Positions 1-11,266 of a stretch of 64,000 nt of DNA are shown here, in pieces. The notes beneath the pieces are model-generated. The model did not search any database, had not been told where the DNA came from, and worked only from the letters and a program-made list of their open reading frames with translations. The position numbers were made by a program, and so were the translations under genes. Source of the DNA: Xestospongia bergquistia (Eukaryota; Porifera; Demospongiae; Haplosclerida; Petrosiidae). Position 1 is the stretch's first letter. Every line of letters starts with the position of its first letter. The DNA lies in NCBI GenBank assembly GCA_963965975.1, contig OZ014411.1, forward strand, positions 10,671,501 to 10,735,500. The letters run 5' to 3'.

Positions 1-523
1 CTTAATTTCAGTTATATTTTAACTTGATTCTCTAATCACCAACTTAGAAATTTCGATTTTAAATTTAATATAACTTTGAAAACTGAATCAGTTTAGAATT
101 CAATTTTTATCTTTACTAAACATCTATAATCATATTGAATGAATTATTGTATTACTAATTCTTTAGATCATATTATCATTAATATTTTTAACCAAAAGCT
201 AAATTATTTAATTAATAATTAAATTAAAAACCTATTAAAAGTTTTTTTGTTGTTCTAGTAAGCTTTTGCTGAACGAGTGTGTTGCTGTTATGTTTTCCCG
301 CCATAATGATAGGTCACGCGTTTGCTATTCCTCGCTAGTTGTGTGTTGATGATCTAGTAAATAGATTCCTTCTTTGATTGAACTCTTCACCAATTGAAAT
401 TTTAATTTCTGTTTCAGAGTTATTTTTAATTAAGTTTTTTCATGTAATTATTTTTTATTCTTGCTTTTAATCATTAAAATAAATGTTTATTTGTCATTTA
501 ATTTGTTGTTGTATTTTACAAAG

Positions 524-647
524 TTCAGTACTCTCACAAGATATCAACAAACTGGATGAGATCCATAAAGATCAGAGAGACTGCATAATCACTGTCACCT
601 TCCAACTCAAAGATCTTCCTCTCTGTATATTAAGTGTTACTACTTGA
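524..647 (+). pseudogene. Possible exon of coiled-coil gene, copy 1
   Basis: After a putative acceptor (TTTACAAAG) there is an open frame with a charged, heptad-like stretch (QDINKLDEIHKDQRD) that ends in TGA. The same frame is intact at 20443-20566. In copy 2 its phase fits the exon at 19595-19659, so it could be an alternative terminal exon. I do not recognise the protein. Because the two copies are identical over this part, they say nothing about constraint. Confidence 0.25.
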
Positions 648-2083
648 TGATATATGCTAGTAGCAATAGATTAACATGTAACATGTCTAAATAACAAATA
701 TATAATTTTATTTATGGTAAATATAAAAAATATAAAGTTTGGCAATAAAACTGTTTTAATTGAAATCGTATTAAATGATACATTTTAAAGTACAGACAGT
801 GTTGGGGATTTGTGGGACAAGAATGTCAATGGGAATTGGGTGTGGCCAAATAATGTTGTACTTGACTGGTTGATATTGGTGGTAAAACAAATGTCTCGAC
901 TTGATGATACACACAATATGTCTTCTAGACAAAATGTACTAGCACTGTCTAGACAGTGGTAGGATTTGTCACCTATGTGATGAGGATAAAAACAACGAGT
1001 CATAATGTTACAATCAATACTATAGTCATATGATGACATAGAGGACACTGGAAAGTATTGATTGTTGAGATGATCAGTTAATATAGTTGAGTTAATACAT
1101 GTCTTATTACAGCCACTTACAAGATAACAAGAGTTTTCTGTTAGACAACATATTCATTGAGGACCACCAACCTCATGTGGTACATAGTAACTAGTACATT
1201 TTGTCACAACAATTTTATTGACTTTGTAGTCATAACATGTGTTTATACTGTCACTATTATTTTCATACAATAGTCATCTTTGCATTAATAATTTCTTTTC
1301 AAATAAAATCAATGGGACCAGTCTACATGAAATATTAAAAATACACAAAGCTTTGGTTTTCAAAGAATAATCCAATTACTCTTTAAATTTTGGATTACCT
1401 TTATTCCATTCCAGTGTCCTCGACGTTATCATCATGACAAGCATACCTCCAAGCACGAGTCTCTGCATAAGTTTTATGTTGTATTGTCTCACACACATAA
1501 GGAATTAACTTATTCTGTTGTAGTATACACACATATCACTTTAATGAATTTGGGTTGACTTTCTTTGTTGACACTTTAGCGGCAGTAGCTCCAAGTTCAC
1601 CAGATAACACAGTCTGACTTATTGTCTTACAGACCTGATCAATACAGGAGATATGTTTGAAGATCAACCGTTTGCCTAATGTTGGTCCTCTGGCATTGCA
1701 GTGAGCTGGACCATTGTCATAAATCCAGTAATACCTTGTGGATCTTCATTAATGTAGGCGGGTATTTACTTTTAACCCCTTTTTTAATTGTCCCAGTGTC
1801 AGTACGTGTAACAAGCAGCGTTAAAAGACAATTTATAAGTTTAATACAAAGATGAACAGGTCTGAAAGTGGCTTGATTATGTGCCTATTTTAAATTCCAT
1901 TTCCTTCTCTTTCATTCAAATACTTCACTTGTACAGAATGTTGTAAGTTATTATTAATTAACCCCCTTGTTACTATGACAACTGTTGCTGTAGTAACCAA
2001 CTATAGCCATTAATGAGTGAATTGCTTATATATAATAATTATTACTGGCTATGCAGTAGTAATAGTTATATGCTGTGTTTAAA

Positions 2084-2209
2084 AGTGCCAGTAATGGAAT
2101 GCCATACTTTAATGTGAAATTAGTACATTTAGGTTCCAATGTTTAAGGTTTAGGGTCTGGAGTATAATATTAATTTCACATTAAAGTATGATATTCTATT
2201 ACCAGCACT
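2084..2209. mobile_element. Palindromic MITE-like element, copy 1
   Basis: The two 39-base ends are inverted repeats of each other with 34 matches; the best-conserved core is ATACTTTAATGTGAAATTA. The element has no coding capacity and folds as a hairpin. The same element is at 22146-22271 inside the second segmental copy, so it entered before the duplication. A related one-arm piece lies near 30000-30056. I see no clear target-site duplication. Confidence 0.6.
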
Positions 2210-2589
2210 CTAGACACTGCCATAATTCTATGTCATTGTAAATATAACATTGATTTTTACTCTGTTCTTGTTTCATGATCATAGAACTCAACATAGTGAT
2301 ACTCTCAAACAACTACACTGTGAAATTGAGATACTTAAATTAGAGAACAAAGGTAATGTTACTGTATTCCATTATGTATGTGATATTGATGTCTTTGTTT
2401 AGAGTTAAATTTTAAACTGGTCATGTGCAGATGTGGTCAAACACAATCAAATGAGATTACTAGTTAGTGAATGTATTTTACATGTAACTGGGTCAATGTA
2501 GATTGTGACTACTCACATTTGCATACACATTATTCAGACTGAGTTCTACAACTATTATAGACTTTTCAGACTGAGTCTTTTCTATAGCT

Positions 2590-2760
2590 ACAAAGAGTAG
2601 ATAGAGTTACAGAAAACCCGAGAGAAATGATAACTCAGAAACAGATGATAAACTAAGACCATTCATCTCAGACAAGGAAATGAGAGAGTTACAGAATGCA
2701 TTGCAAAATGACAGAAGTCGAAATAATCAACCGATGAAAGTCATTGAACAAAGAATGTAA
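2590..2760 (+). pseudogene. Last exon of coiled-coil gene, disabled copy
   Basis: This copy encodes the same charged C-terminus as 22650-22822 (for example EMRELQNALQND), ending in TAA. In the phase that joins it to the preceding exon, copy 1 has a TAG where copy 2 has CAG, so the exon is interrupted near its start. Other substitutions between the copies are amino-acid changing, as expected for a decaying gene. Function unknown. Confidence 0.4.
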
Positions 2761-3329
2761 CAAAGGTACTACTGATGTAGATCACTAACAACTTCACATG
2801 CTAAATATTGCAATACATTATATGATAATACTGTATCTTCAAGTACTATAATTATTAATCATGTACGAGTATAAAACAATTATACAAGATTTAAGGGTTA
2901 AAAATAAGTGCTAGACTCACGAGGTATAGTAGGAAAAAATGTTTTTTACATTCTTACATTCATTGATATATCTTTTTATTAATCCATTGATTTATCCATG
3001 AATCCATTTGTAGAGTTTCATTCATCTATTTCTGTACATGTAAATATGACTCATTCAAGTTTGTTTTTTCTTTTATTTGGTCCTCTAGTTAATAGCTGAT
3101 CTTCAAGACTTGTAATTATTAGATAAATGGACACCAGATACATATCTCATAGCAAGAGCTTACTTAAGTACCTGATGACTTTAAGAGAGATGATAAAGAT
3201 CACTTTACCAATAATGAAAGGTACATGTGAGAAGACTGTCAATATGTGTGTATGTGTGTGTCATTTATTTAACTCTAGGTCTAGACTGCCACAATTAGTA
3301 TGACACAATGATAAAGTGTACATTAAGTA

Positions 3330-3498
3330 ACAGACACATTTCATTATATAATAATATTTTTTCAAATTTAACATAGTTTAAATGCACACAAAGTATTTTT
3401 AATAAGCAATAATTCCAAAAGGAAAGTGTTATTACTATCAATACTATCACTATCAGTAAACAAACAATGTGAAAGTAAATACAATGAGTTGCATTAAG
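3330..3498. other. Short spacer, 3' flank of beta-helix receptor
   Basis: Unique AT-rich sequence between the end of the segmental copy and the stop codon of the minus-strand receptor gene. It should contain the 3' untranslated region of that gene. I see no gene here. Confidence 0.4.
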
Positions 3499-6400
3499 TT
3501 AATCATCTTGTTCCCATTCTTGATACTTGAAAGAATCATCCTCTCTTAACAAAGGTTCAAATTCAGCATTATGTTGCAATCCAACTCTGCTCTTCCTTAC
3601 TTGTTTTCTGACCCTCTTAATGAAATTGAATTTATTCACATATCGTGCACATTTCTTGATGCAACGAAAACGACTTGATGAAATACATCCATGATATAAC
3701 AAGATAATACAATAAGTAATAAAGCAAAGAATAACTTCAATAAACATTAAGGTATGACTAGCTGTCATGTCTTCTGATGAACTGTCAGAAAGAGATACAA
3801 TGAAATTGACCAAAAGGAGTACCATGAACCACAAATCTAACGCATTCAGCATCTTGTTCTTGTATGGAAGAAAAATACCTTGTATGAAAGTAAATGAGCC
3901 CAATATGAATATCAAAAGTAACAGTTGTAGAGTCTTATTGCTGCCTTGAAGAATAGCAATAATAATGTAAATAATTGTGAGGACTATTAACCTCAAACCA
4001 AACCAGTGCCTTTGGTTCTCTTTGTAAGGTCCATGAATAGCATCTATAAATGGACGAAAGTATTTGGCAATAATACGACTTCTCAACATTTTAACTCCAA
4101 GCAATCCAATCAATATGAAAGGTACAATGAAAAGACATAGCACTACAATACTAACACATACTAGAACAATGTGGTAAGGATTTTGACTATACAAGACACT
4201 CCCATCTATAAACCAAACCAGTAAGTTACCAGAACTATCAGTGCTATTAAAGTGAATAAGTGCTGGTGTGAGAACACGTAATGATATAGATAACAAATCT
4301 GAGTAGGAAATGTACATTAGTGTTACAAGTACTTGTATAGAGGATCCAAAAATAAGGTTAGCAATCCTGTTTGACCAGTGACTTGAGATGACAATGGCAG
4401 CAACTATCAGCCAAAAATAAAATGGGAAAAAATACAATATACCAATTTTGCCAAGTTCATTAAGATTACTTGTTACACACATTGGTATGCTCCAATGATA
4501 TTTGATGGAAGAGAGAAAAAATACCATGTATTGTAAAACTGTGCTTTTAAATGTGACACCAGATGATGGTATAGCATATGGCCAAATAACATCTTGCCAA
4601 AAGATAAATCCTCCAAGTGTACCAAAGTCAATGGTTAGTCTTAAACTAAACAAGATCACTACATACAAAATGCCACCCAAAATGACAAGTGTTAGTTTTA
4701 GTGCAGATTGCAGCGAATTTGAACATTTATAGCAATCACTGCTACCTAACACAATACTGTAGCCCTTCTTACACTCACCACATAGCCATCCCACACGGTT
4801 CCCTCTACATATAATGTCAGGTTGTGTTATATTAATGGTTGCATTTGGTAGACAGTATTCAGGAGGACAGTGTTCAGTGTAACCAATAATGGTTCTACTG
4901 TCAGTCACAACTCCTAGCCATGATTGAGGTGGAATATTAACAGATGTAGTATCAATGTTACATTGTGTAATACCTAGCCCTTTTAGAAATGAGCTGCACC
5001 CACATGTTTTGTTCTCATTGCTATATATAAACCCTAACGGACATGTACATTGAAGTAACTTGACTGAAGCTGTTGGAGGGTATCCTAAAACTTCAAAATA
5101 TAGGTTAATATTATGACTTGTACTCTTTGGAAATATTGTGAATTTCAATGGAGTGCAACTGTTACTGTAAACTGTTTGAATTTGTTGCTCTTTAGGTAAT
5201 AAACGTGTGATCAAATCATTGTCGTTATGACGAGTGTCCCACTTATTTACGACTTGAGACAGTCTGGAGAAAATCTGAGCATATGTAGGATTATTATTCA
5301 AATCATACGCTTGTAAACCAACTGTAATTGTTTGACCAGGATAAACTTTGATGTATTTATCATCCCTAGTACTAGCGATGATGAATAAATCACTAGTGCC
5401 ATTGATACTACAATGTTGAGCCCTTACTGCTACTGAAGATATCTCTCCAACTTGTTTGTTTCCATTGAAATGAAATATTTTATTATATAATTGACTCAAA
5501 TTAACTTCTTTTAAGTGCAACTGTTTACAATTATAGAGTGGAGAGACATAGATAGAATTACCTGCCAGTTCGGCAGTGTTGTTTACAAAAATCAATATGC
5601 CATTAAATTGAGAAATAGTCAGACTCACAACTTGGATAGCACACAACGGGCTTGTGATAGGAAGATTTCTGTCTGTGTATGAGTAAATGGCACCACCATA
5701 AAAGGATGCACTGTTGTTTGTGAAAGTGACATTAGTTGAATTATGAATGAAGAGATGTGATAATGAATCAAGTTGAATAGCAGGTCCATGACTAGCTTTG
5801 TTGTTACTGAATACTATTATACCATTCAAATGAATGTCACTATTATAAACTTGTATTACTGAACCTGTCATATTTTGAAAAACATTATTGTCTCCATTAA
5901 TCCAAACAGATGCTGTGTTGACAAAAATAAATTTGCCAGCATTCAATGCTGTATTCAATATAATGCCATTAAATGTTGTTATGGATTGCAAAAAGAAATG
6001 TAAGTTCTTATGGCCATTAGCTGTTTCTAAAAGAATAAATGGATTACGCACTCCATGATACATTTGTGAAAAAGTTATATTATTGAAGTGAACTTGTAGT
6101 TTGCTCATTACATCAGAAGATGTAATGACATGAATTACAGAGTGATTGAATACATTTGAAGTAGCAAATGAACTGAAGTCATTATCATGACTTCTTTGAA
6201 AATGCCTATCATATACAGCACTATCTGATACAGTTATTATAGTCCACTCTGTGTCATCATTGATAAACTTTGAAGTATTTGTTGTATTTGTTATTGTGAC
6301 CATACAACCTATTTCAACAGAACTTTGTATTAATCCAAGCACCTTGTGGTTGAACTTAGAGTTAGAAATTACTATGTCAGCTTTTCCAACTGGTGCATCA

Positions 6401-7341
6401 CTAAAAATAAAAGCCAAACCATTGAATATACCACCCACAGCCCATTCCCAATATGTATGGGACAAATGCACACTAGCACTGTAGTCTCCTTGACTAAATA
6501 TAACTGTCATACCAGCTGCAAATGCACTGATTGCCTTGGGCTCTTTAGTATAGATTTTAGCTGCATTTAACACATCACTATATTGTACATGATTGAAACT
6601 TCCTTTTACCGTTGCCCATTTTAGTAGTACATGTGCTCTTAATACTCCAGTTCTGTTGTGTACATTACTAAAGTATATTATAAGACCAGACCCACCACTG
6701 CTATTGTTAGAAGAATAAATTTCAATTTCAGTTAGGCTTGCATTGTTTTTGGGATTAATTAAAAGAATTGCAAAACCATAGTAAGTGTTGATATCAACAT
6801 TTATCAAGTTGATGTGAGATGAGTAACTGATTAACAACGTAACTAATTGATTGTCATTAAAGTAAAAGTTATTATCATTAGGATATAAAGACTTAAATTT
6901 GTTAGCAGATGGCATAGGCCCTCCACAATTTGTGATATATATATTTTCAATGATTAATCCACTAACATTATAGAAACCAAAGCCAACAGCTACATTATTT
7001 TGGTGTGTGCAAGTGACAATTGCAAGAGTTTCTGATGTACTAGTTAAAGTTATATTTGATGTGTTACTAACCAGACAAAAATGACTTGAAGACAGGATGT
7101 GTTCTATATCAGAGGAAAGGAGTAGCTGAGTGTCTTCTGGAAGAGAAATATTTGGATTGCAAAGAAGATTGTTTAAAGCATCTGAATTGTTCAGCAAACG
7201 AGCGTAAGATAGAGTTGATAATAGACAAGACATCAATAACAACGACCACAGCACATGAACCATAGTCCTTCCTTTAGAAATAGTCTTATTTATAAACGAA
7301 AGTTTACTTGAGTGCTGAGTGACTCTCACGTCTCGTTTCAC
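3499..7341 (-). CDS. Beta-helix ectodomain multi-pass membrane receptor-like protein
   Basis: One uninterrupted frame of 1280 codons. The start may be Met27 (codon ending at 7263), because MVHVLWSLLLMSCLL beginning there is a good signal peptide; the longest frame is given here. Residues of about 60-780 are Asn-rich and hydrophobic with coils such as FTNNSASFYGGAIY, as in Pmp/right-handed parallel beta-helix proteins, with many N-glycosylation sites. A cysteine-rich neck follows (GWLCGEC...YKC, near residue 850), then eight or nine predicted membrane segments and a short cytoplasmic tail. The intracellular motif FIDAIHGPYK...R is shared with the gene at 11267-14853 and the fragment at 8417. 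The family is large and uncharacterised in sponges as far as I know. Adhesion or sensing at the cell surface is an inference. No introns are visible. Confidence 0.85.
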   Translation of the reverse strand: MKRDVRVTQHSSKLSFINKTISKGRTMVHVLWSLLLMSCLLSTLSYARLLNNSDALNNLLCNPNISLPEDTQLLLSSDIEHILSSSHFCLVSNTSNITLTSTSETLAIVTCTHQNNVAVGFGFYNVSGLIIENIYITNCGGPMPSANKFKSLYPNDNNFYFNDNQLVTLLISYSSHINLINVDINTYYGFAILLINPKNNASLTEIEIYSSNNSSGGSGLIIYFSNVHNRTGVLRAHVLLKWATVKGSFNHVQYSDVLNAAKIYTKEPKAISAFAAGMTVIFSQGDYSASVHLSHTYWEWAVGGIFNGLAFIFSDAPVGKADIVISNSKFNHKVLGLIQSSVEIGCMVTITNTTNTSKFINDDTEWTIITVSDSAVYDRHFQRSHDNDFSSFATSNVFNHSVIHVITSSDVMSKLQVHFNNITFSQMYHGVRNPFILLETANGHKNLHFFLQSITTFNGIILNTALNAGKFIFVNTASVWINGDNNVFQNMTGSVIQVYNSDIHLNGIIVFSNNKASHGPAIQLDSLSHLFIHNSTNVTFTNNSASFYGGAIYSYTDRNLPITSPLCAIQVVSLTISQFNGILIFVNNTAELAGNSIYVSPLYNCKQLHLKEVNLSQLYNKIFHFNGNKQVGEISSVAVRAQHCSINGTSDLFIIASTRDDKYIKVYPGQTITVGLQAYDLNNNPTYAQIFSRLSQVVNKWDTRHNDNDLITRLLPKEQQIQTVYSNSCTPLKFTIFPKSTSHNINLYFEVLGYPPTASVKLLQCTCPLGFIYSNENKTCGCSSFLKGLGITQCNIDTTSVNIPPQSWLGVVTDSRTIIGYTEHCPPEYCLPNATINITQPDIICRGNRVGWLCGECKKGYSIVLGSSDCYKCSNSLQSALKLTLVILGGILYVVILFSLRLTIDFGTLGGFIFWQDVIWPYAIPSSGVTFKSTVLQYMVFFLSSIKYHWSIPMCVTSNLNELGKIGILYFFPFYFWLIVAAIVISSHWSNRIANLIFGSSIQVLVTLMYISYSDLLSISLRVLTPALIHFNSTDSSGNLLVWFIDGSVLYSQNPYHIVLVCVSIVVLCLFIVPFILIGLLGVKMLRSRIIAKYFRPFIDAIHGPYKENQRHWFGLRLIVLTIIYIIIAILQGSNKTLQLLLLIFILGSFTFIQGIFLPYKNKMLNALDLWFMVLLLVNFIVSLSDSSSEDMTASHTLMFIEVILCFITYCIILLYHGCISSSRFRCIKKCARYVNKFNFIKRVRKQVRKSRVGLQHNAEFEPLLREDDSFKYQEWEQDD

Positions 7342-7398
7342 GGCTCAAACCTATGAAGCGCATTTGCAAAGCTTTTTGTATAATTGACAAAACTCTAT

Positions 7399-7424
7399 TA
7401 CGTCATTCACTGCGCATACGTCAT
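7399..7424 (-). promoter_or_regulatory. Paired CRE-like sites and NRF1-like core
   Basis: Two direct copies of TACGTCAT (7399-7406 and 7417-7424; TGACGTA on the gene strand) flank a TGCGCA core, 58-83 bases upstream of the 7341 start. CpG-containing motifs are rare in this AT-rich window, so the cluster stands out as a likely proximal promoter of the receptor gene. The factor assignment (CREB/ATF and NRF1 types) rests on motif resemblance only. Confidence 0.4.
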
Positions 7425-8359
7425 AGTGCTTTATATTTTAGTCCTAAGTATATAAAGATATTTGACGCATGTGTAGATTTTGCATGCATACTTGTCACTA
7501 AATTTTATTAATCATAAATTAGAACTGTAATAAATGACCCACCGTGTTTTAGGACCCTTTTGATTATTATGTTGTCTGTCCTCCATATGAAGTTAGGGAC
7601 ATCTCAGGAAGAAGTATATTATCTCTATAATAAATTGTATTCTGTTCACATATTCTGAATGCATCAAAAACATTCGTTAATCTCTCATTAATTCATAAGA
7701 CAATAGTATCATACTTCTTAAGTCAGATTAAAGTTCTTTGATTTATACATCTTTAACCAGTGAAAACTACTAGATTTTATATATTTACAATCAATACTTT
7801 CATTTTCAAATAAATGTATTAAACGAGCACAAGACAACTTGGAATGAACTGAAGGTCATCATTGTTCCCTTCAATAACTTTTGTCAGTCAACAGTACTTG
7901 AATTAATTCATATAATCAAATATAATTATATCTAAACTTTATGGGTATCATCTTTGTATTATTCCTCAAATTCCCTAATAAAGACATTCTAAAGTTGATA
8001 CACGAAGAAGCAACCCAATAATAATCCATATCAGTTTTGCTTTTTAGTTATGTCTTCTGTATTTGAGTTAAAAATATCTCATTCATTTCAATGCATCATC
8101 ATGTTATTACTACATACCTAACATGTTTTTAATTAAATTTTTGGTCTACAAATTGACTTCATGTTATTAAATGTTTTAAAAATTCATTTTAAGTGGAAGA
8201 CAATTAATTAAAAATTAAGTAACTAATAAAGTTATGAATTGGATTGTTCGAGTGTATAAATCAATGCCAAGATTTTGATGTGGATCAATAAGTGTTTTTA
8301 GTAATGCTTCATCAGGTGTAATATTAATGGAGATACATACACTGACAAACCATTCTCTA
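7425..8359. other. Gene-free AT-rich stretch
   Basis: No frame with recognisable protein features was found on either strand. The sequence is simple AT-rich intergenic DNA between the receptor gene and the broken receptor copy. Confidence 0.4.
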
Positions 8360-8788
8360 TAACAATAACTCAATTCTCACCATCTCCAGTCCAAACATTT
8401 CCCAAGTTATACTGGCTCAAACTGTTATAATTGCAAGAAAAAGGAACATTGATTTATCAAACCAAGCTTTTTTATAAGGTTGAATAAGAGCAAATAAGAA
8501 GACAGCAAAAAGAAAGAATAACAGTTGAATAATATATTGTAGGTACCAAGTTTCAGTACCAGAATAAACTGTAAAGACTCCAATACGAAGGCAGAAGTAA
8601 AGACTGGCAAACCAACGACAATCCATTCCTCCATTACTCTCATCTTTGTAACAACCATGAAACTCATTCATAAAAGATTGTATCTTTGCAGATGGATAAA
8701 ATTTACCAAGTTGTAGTCTCCAACGTGACAGTTGTTCTATCAATTGAAGAAAAGTGGGATAAAACAGGACTAAAGTTGGAAGTTTTGT
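8360..8788 (-). pseudogene. Truncated beta-helix/multi-TM receptor fragment
   Basis: The minus strand carries only the C-terminal membrane part of the same family as 3499-7341. The motif FHGCYKDESNGG...R corresponds to F(I/F)DA.GPYK in the full genes and is followed by two hydrophobic segments. The frame opens after a stop near 8788 and meets TGA at 8417; homologous-looking sequence continues beyond that TGA (frame ASITWEMFGLE). No ectodomain, cysteine neck or signal peptide was found upstream. This is best read as a 5'-truncated, nonsense-interrupted copy; an exon of a split gene is less likely. Confidence 0.6.
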
Positions 8789-10850
8789 TGGTGATCAGTA
8801 GTTGGATATTATTAATAAATAATTATTTCAAGCTCAAATAAATGCATTCAATGTTTTGTTTATTCTTGGGACATAAATATAATGTAAAACAAACATGTGA
8901 CTCATTTAGATGATTAAGAATGCCTTCCTCCTCAAAAGAACAGAGCCTATGATAATAGAGTTCTGTTACAGCATTTAAAACATTAAATCATAAACCTTCT
9001 ACTTTCTGATTATGCACTGACTTTCCAAATATAACACTGCCTCTGCCAAGGCTATTCTTCTCTAACACGTATCAAGCAACTTCTGTATTTTGTGCTGCAT
9101 GTGTGAACTTGAATTAGTAGTGCAGTATTTAAAGTTAAGAAAAAATTATGAAGTTGTGCTAGAAATAGTTTAATCAGTTATATATAGTTGTCATATCCAC
9201 CATATATATTGATGGGAAATACTATATACATTATAAATATTAAACATACCTATATGTCAGAGAGACATCAGTCTAAGTAAACTATAAATGCATCTATAGT
9301 TTTTTTGGAGCCAACGCATAGCAGTGTTAAATGGATCGACTGAGTGAATAGCATTTCTAAGCCTATGTCATTCAGCATGAAAAATTAAATGTTAGGAAAT
9401 TGAAAGAAATATTGGCACTTCTCATAGCACTCACTTCCCACAATTCACTACTTACATTTTTCATATGACACCAAACTTATGTACATTCTATTCACTAACA
9501 ACATACAATAATGATAACATTCTTTATAACACATTCTTAACTACTAGTTCAGTGCACACTACAACACTAGTCCTCCATTTAGAAAGGTTGATTGATTCTT
9601 TTATGTTTTTGGGTACAAGTTGTCTTTGTAAACATAAAAACATTAAGATAATAATAATAATGTATATGAATGATATTGACATCTTGTCAAATGAAAATGC
9701 ACTTTTTGTGATTATTACAATTATTAATATGGATTATATTCGCCCAAATAAGAAAAGAGCACATGATGTTCTGAAAGAAAAAAAAAGATTGTTTTTTGAC
9801 TTATGCAATGATATAGTTTAATGTCAGCCAAAAAAACTGCTTGTCATGTCAAATATTTGTATATAACAGCAATCAGTAATAACCTCAGAAATAATATGTA
9901 TACTTTGTATCAATGAATTTTATAATTTCATAATATCTAATTGGGCCTAGCATTGTTAAAAGGAGCATAATTAATTATACTTCTTGCATTTAGCAGTCTT
10001 TACTGAGTTGCATGAAATCCAGTAAATGTACTGTCCACATTTATCAAAATTCAAATGTAAAACAAGAAATGTCATTAAATTTAGTATCAAATTGAAAAGA
10101 CTAAAAGTATGTAGTAGCATGATAACAAATTGAGATTCATGATCATGGTGGTCAATATGCTGATACAGTTGTTATATAAATCAAGGGTACATGCTAGAGC
10201 CACAATATCACATGAACTTTAATTCATAGGTCTCATAAACCAGTCCTTCCTTCTTTACAGATAAGTAAATGTCATGTCTTAAATTCTAACATAATATGTA
10301 TACAATAGAACATGTATGTGAGCTGTAACTATTGTCTATTGTCCATGTCAGGTTACTTCAGTTGTGTAGTTAGCTCCTCACATAATTTCTGATGGCACTG
10401 TTGAATTTAATCTCTACTACTGGTAGTGTTGATAATGTACCTCTTAAAAATATATAATATAATATAACAATATATGATTGATATATAATGACTGTCTAAC
10501 ACCATTTATCATGGACTTACAAGGACAAACACAATTCGCTATCTAGCTAATATGTAGTTACAATGTTGGAGTAATAAATGATGTCATAATTACAGAAACC
10601 TATTAATAACTTAATTGTGGTTACTACAATTCTTATGAAATTATCAGAGTTACTACTAGACTACTTATTGTGTAGTTGGTATATTTTGAAGGTTTTTATA
10701 ACATTACCACTAATTACAAAGTTATAGTATCTATTTAAACTTATGATAAATTCTATAGTCAACATCACATATTTATTTACAAATTGGTTATTGGAATAAT
10801 TCAATTACAATAGTTTTATGCCAAATGATATGAATTACTATGGTTTTCAC
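8789..10850. other. Gene-free stretch
   Basis: AT-rich DNA. An open frame at 9465-9821 has low-complexity composition (runs of Ile, Asn, Thr) and no domain, so I do not call it a gene. No further pieces of the receptor family were recognised. Confidence 0.35.
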
Positions 10851-11173
10851 AAGGTGTGGTATCAACATGTAGTATTTCCAGTCTGTAAAAGATTGCAAGG
10901 TGTGGTATTAACATTTAGGATTTCCAGTCTGTAAAAAGCCTCAAAGATATGGTATCAACATATAGTATTTCCAGTCTGTAAAAGATTGCAAGGTGTGGTA
11001 TTAACATGTAGTATTTCCAGTCTGTAAAAGATTACAAGGTGTGGTATCAACATGTAGTATTTCCAGTCTGTAAAATATTGCAAGGTGTGGTATCAACATG
11101 TAGTATTTCCTGTCTGTAAAAGACTCCAAGGTGTGGTATCAACATATAGTATTCCCAATTTATAAAAGGCTGC
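10851..11173. repeat. 46-bp tandem repeat, seven units
   Basis: Seven head-to-tail units start at 10851, 10897, 10943, 10990, 11036, 11082 and 11128; all are 46 bases except the third (47). The core reads GGTGTGGTATCAACATGTAG followed by TATTTCCAGTCTGTAAAAG. The units differ by a few bases each and the last is the most diverged. The array ends 93 bases upstream of the ATG at 11267, so it lies in the promoter or 5' UTR of the second receptor gene. Confidence 0.95.
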
Positions 11174-11266
11174 AATAATACAACTTGTATCATCTTGTTT
11201 GTTCATCAATTGGACATTAATTCTCTCTTGTTCATCTGATCTTTCACTGTTGAATCTGTTGTCATC

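Larger units (their letters stand above)
1..3329. repeat. Segmental duplication, copy 1
   Basis: This stretch is nearly collinear with 19923-23510; a sampled 300-base part differs by about 2-3 percent. The copy may continue left of the window. It holds 3' exons of a coiled-coil gene (also present in copy 2), a palindromic MITE (2084-2209) and no intact gene. Compared with copy 2 it lacks one block of about 130 bases near 1990 and one of about 110 bases near 2868. The homology stops at 3329. Confidence 0.93.

Noticed and set aside
785-1048. 87-codon minus-strand frame, repeated at 20710-20973
   Set aside because: The two copies differ at seven residues from about seven base changes, all amino-acid changing, so there is no sign of selection on the protein. 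The opposite strand is also open over part of it. Probably a chance frame in duplicated DNA.
9465-9821. 118-codon plus-strand frame
   Set aside because: Low-complexity composition, no domain, no signal peptide and no promoter or splice context.
10851-11173. Possible CRISPR array
   Set aside because: The units are contiguous 46-base tandem repeats without unique spacers, and the window is eukaryotic.
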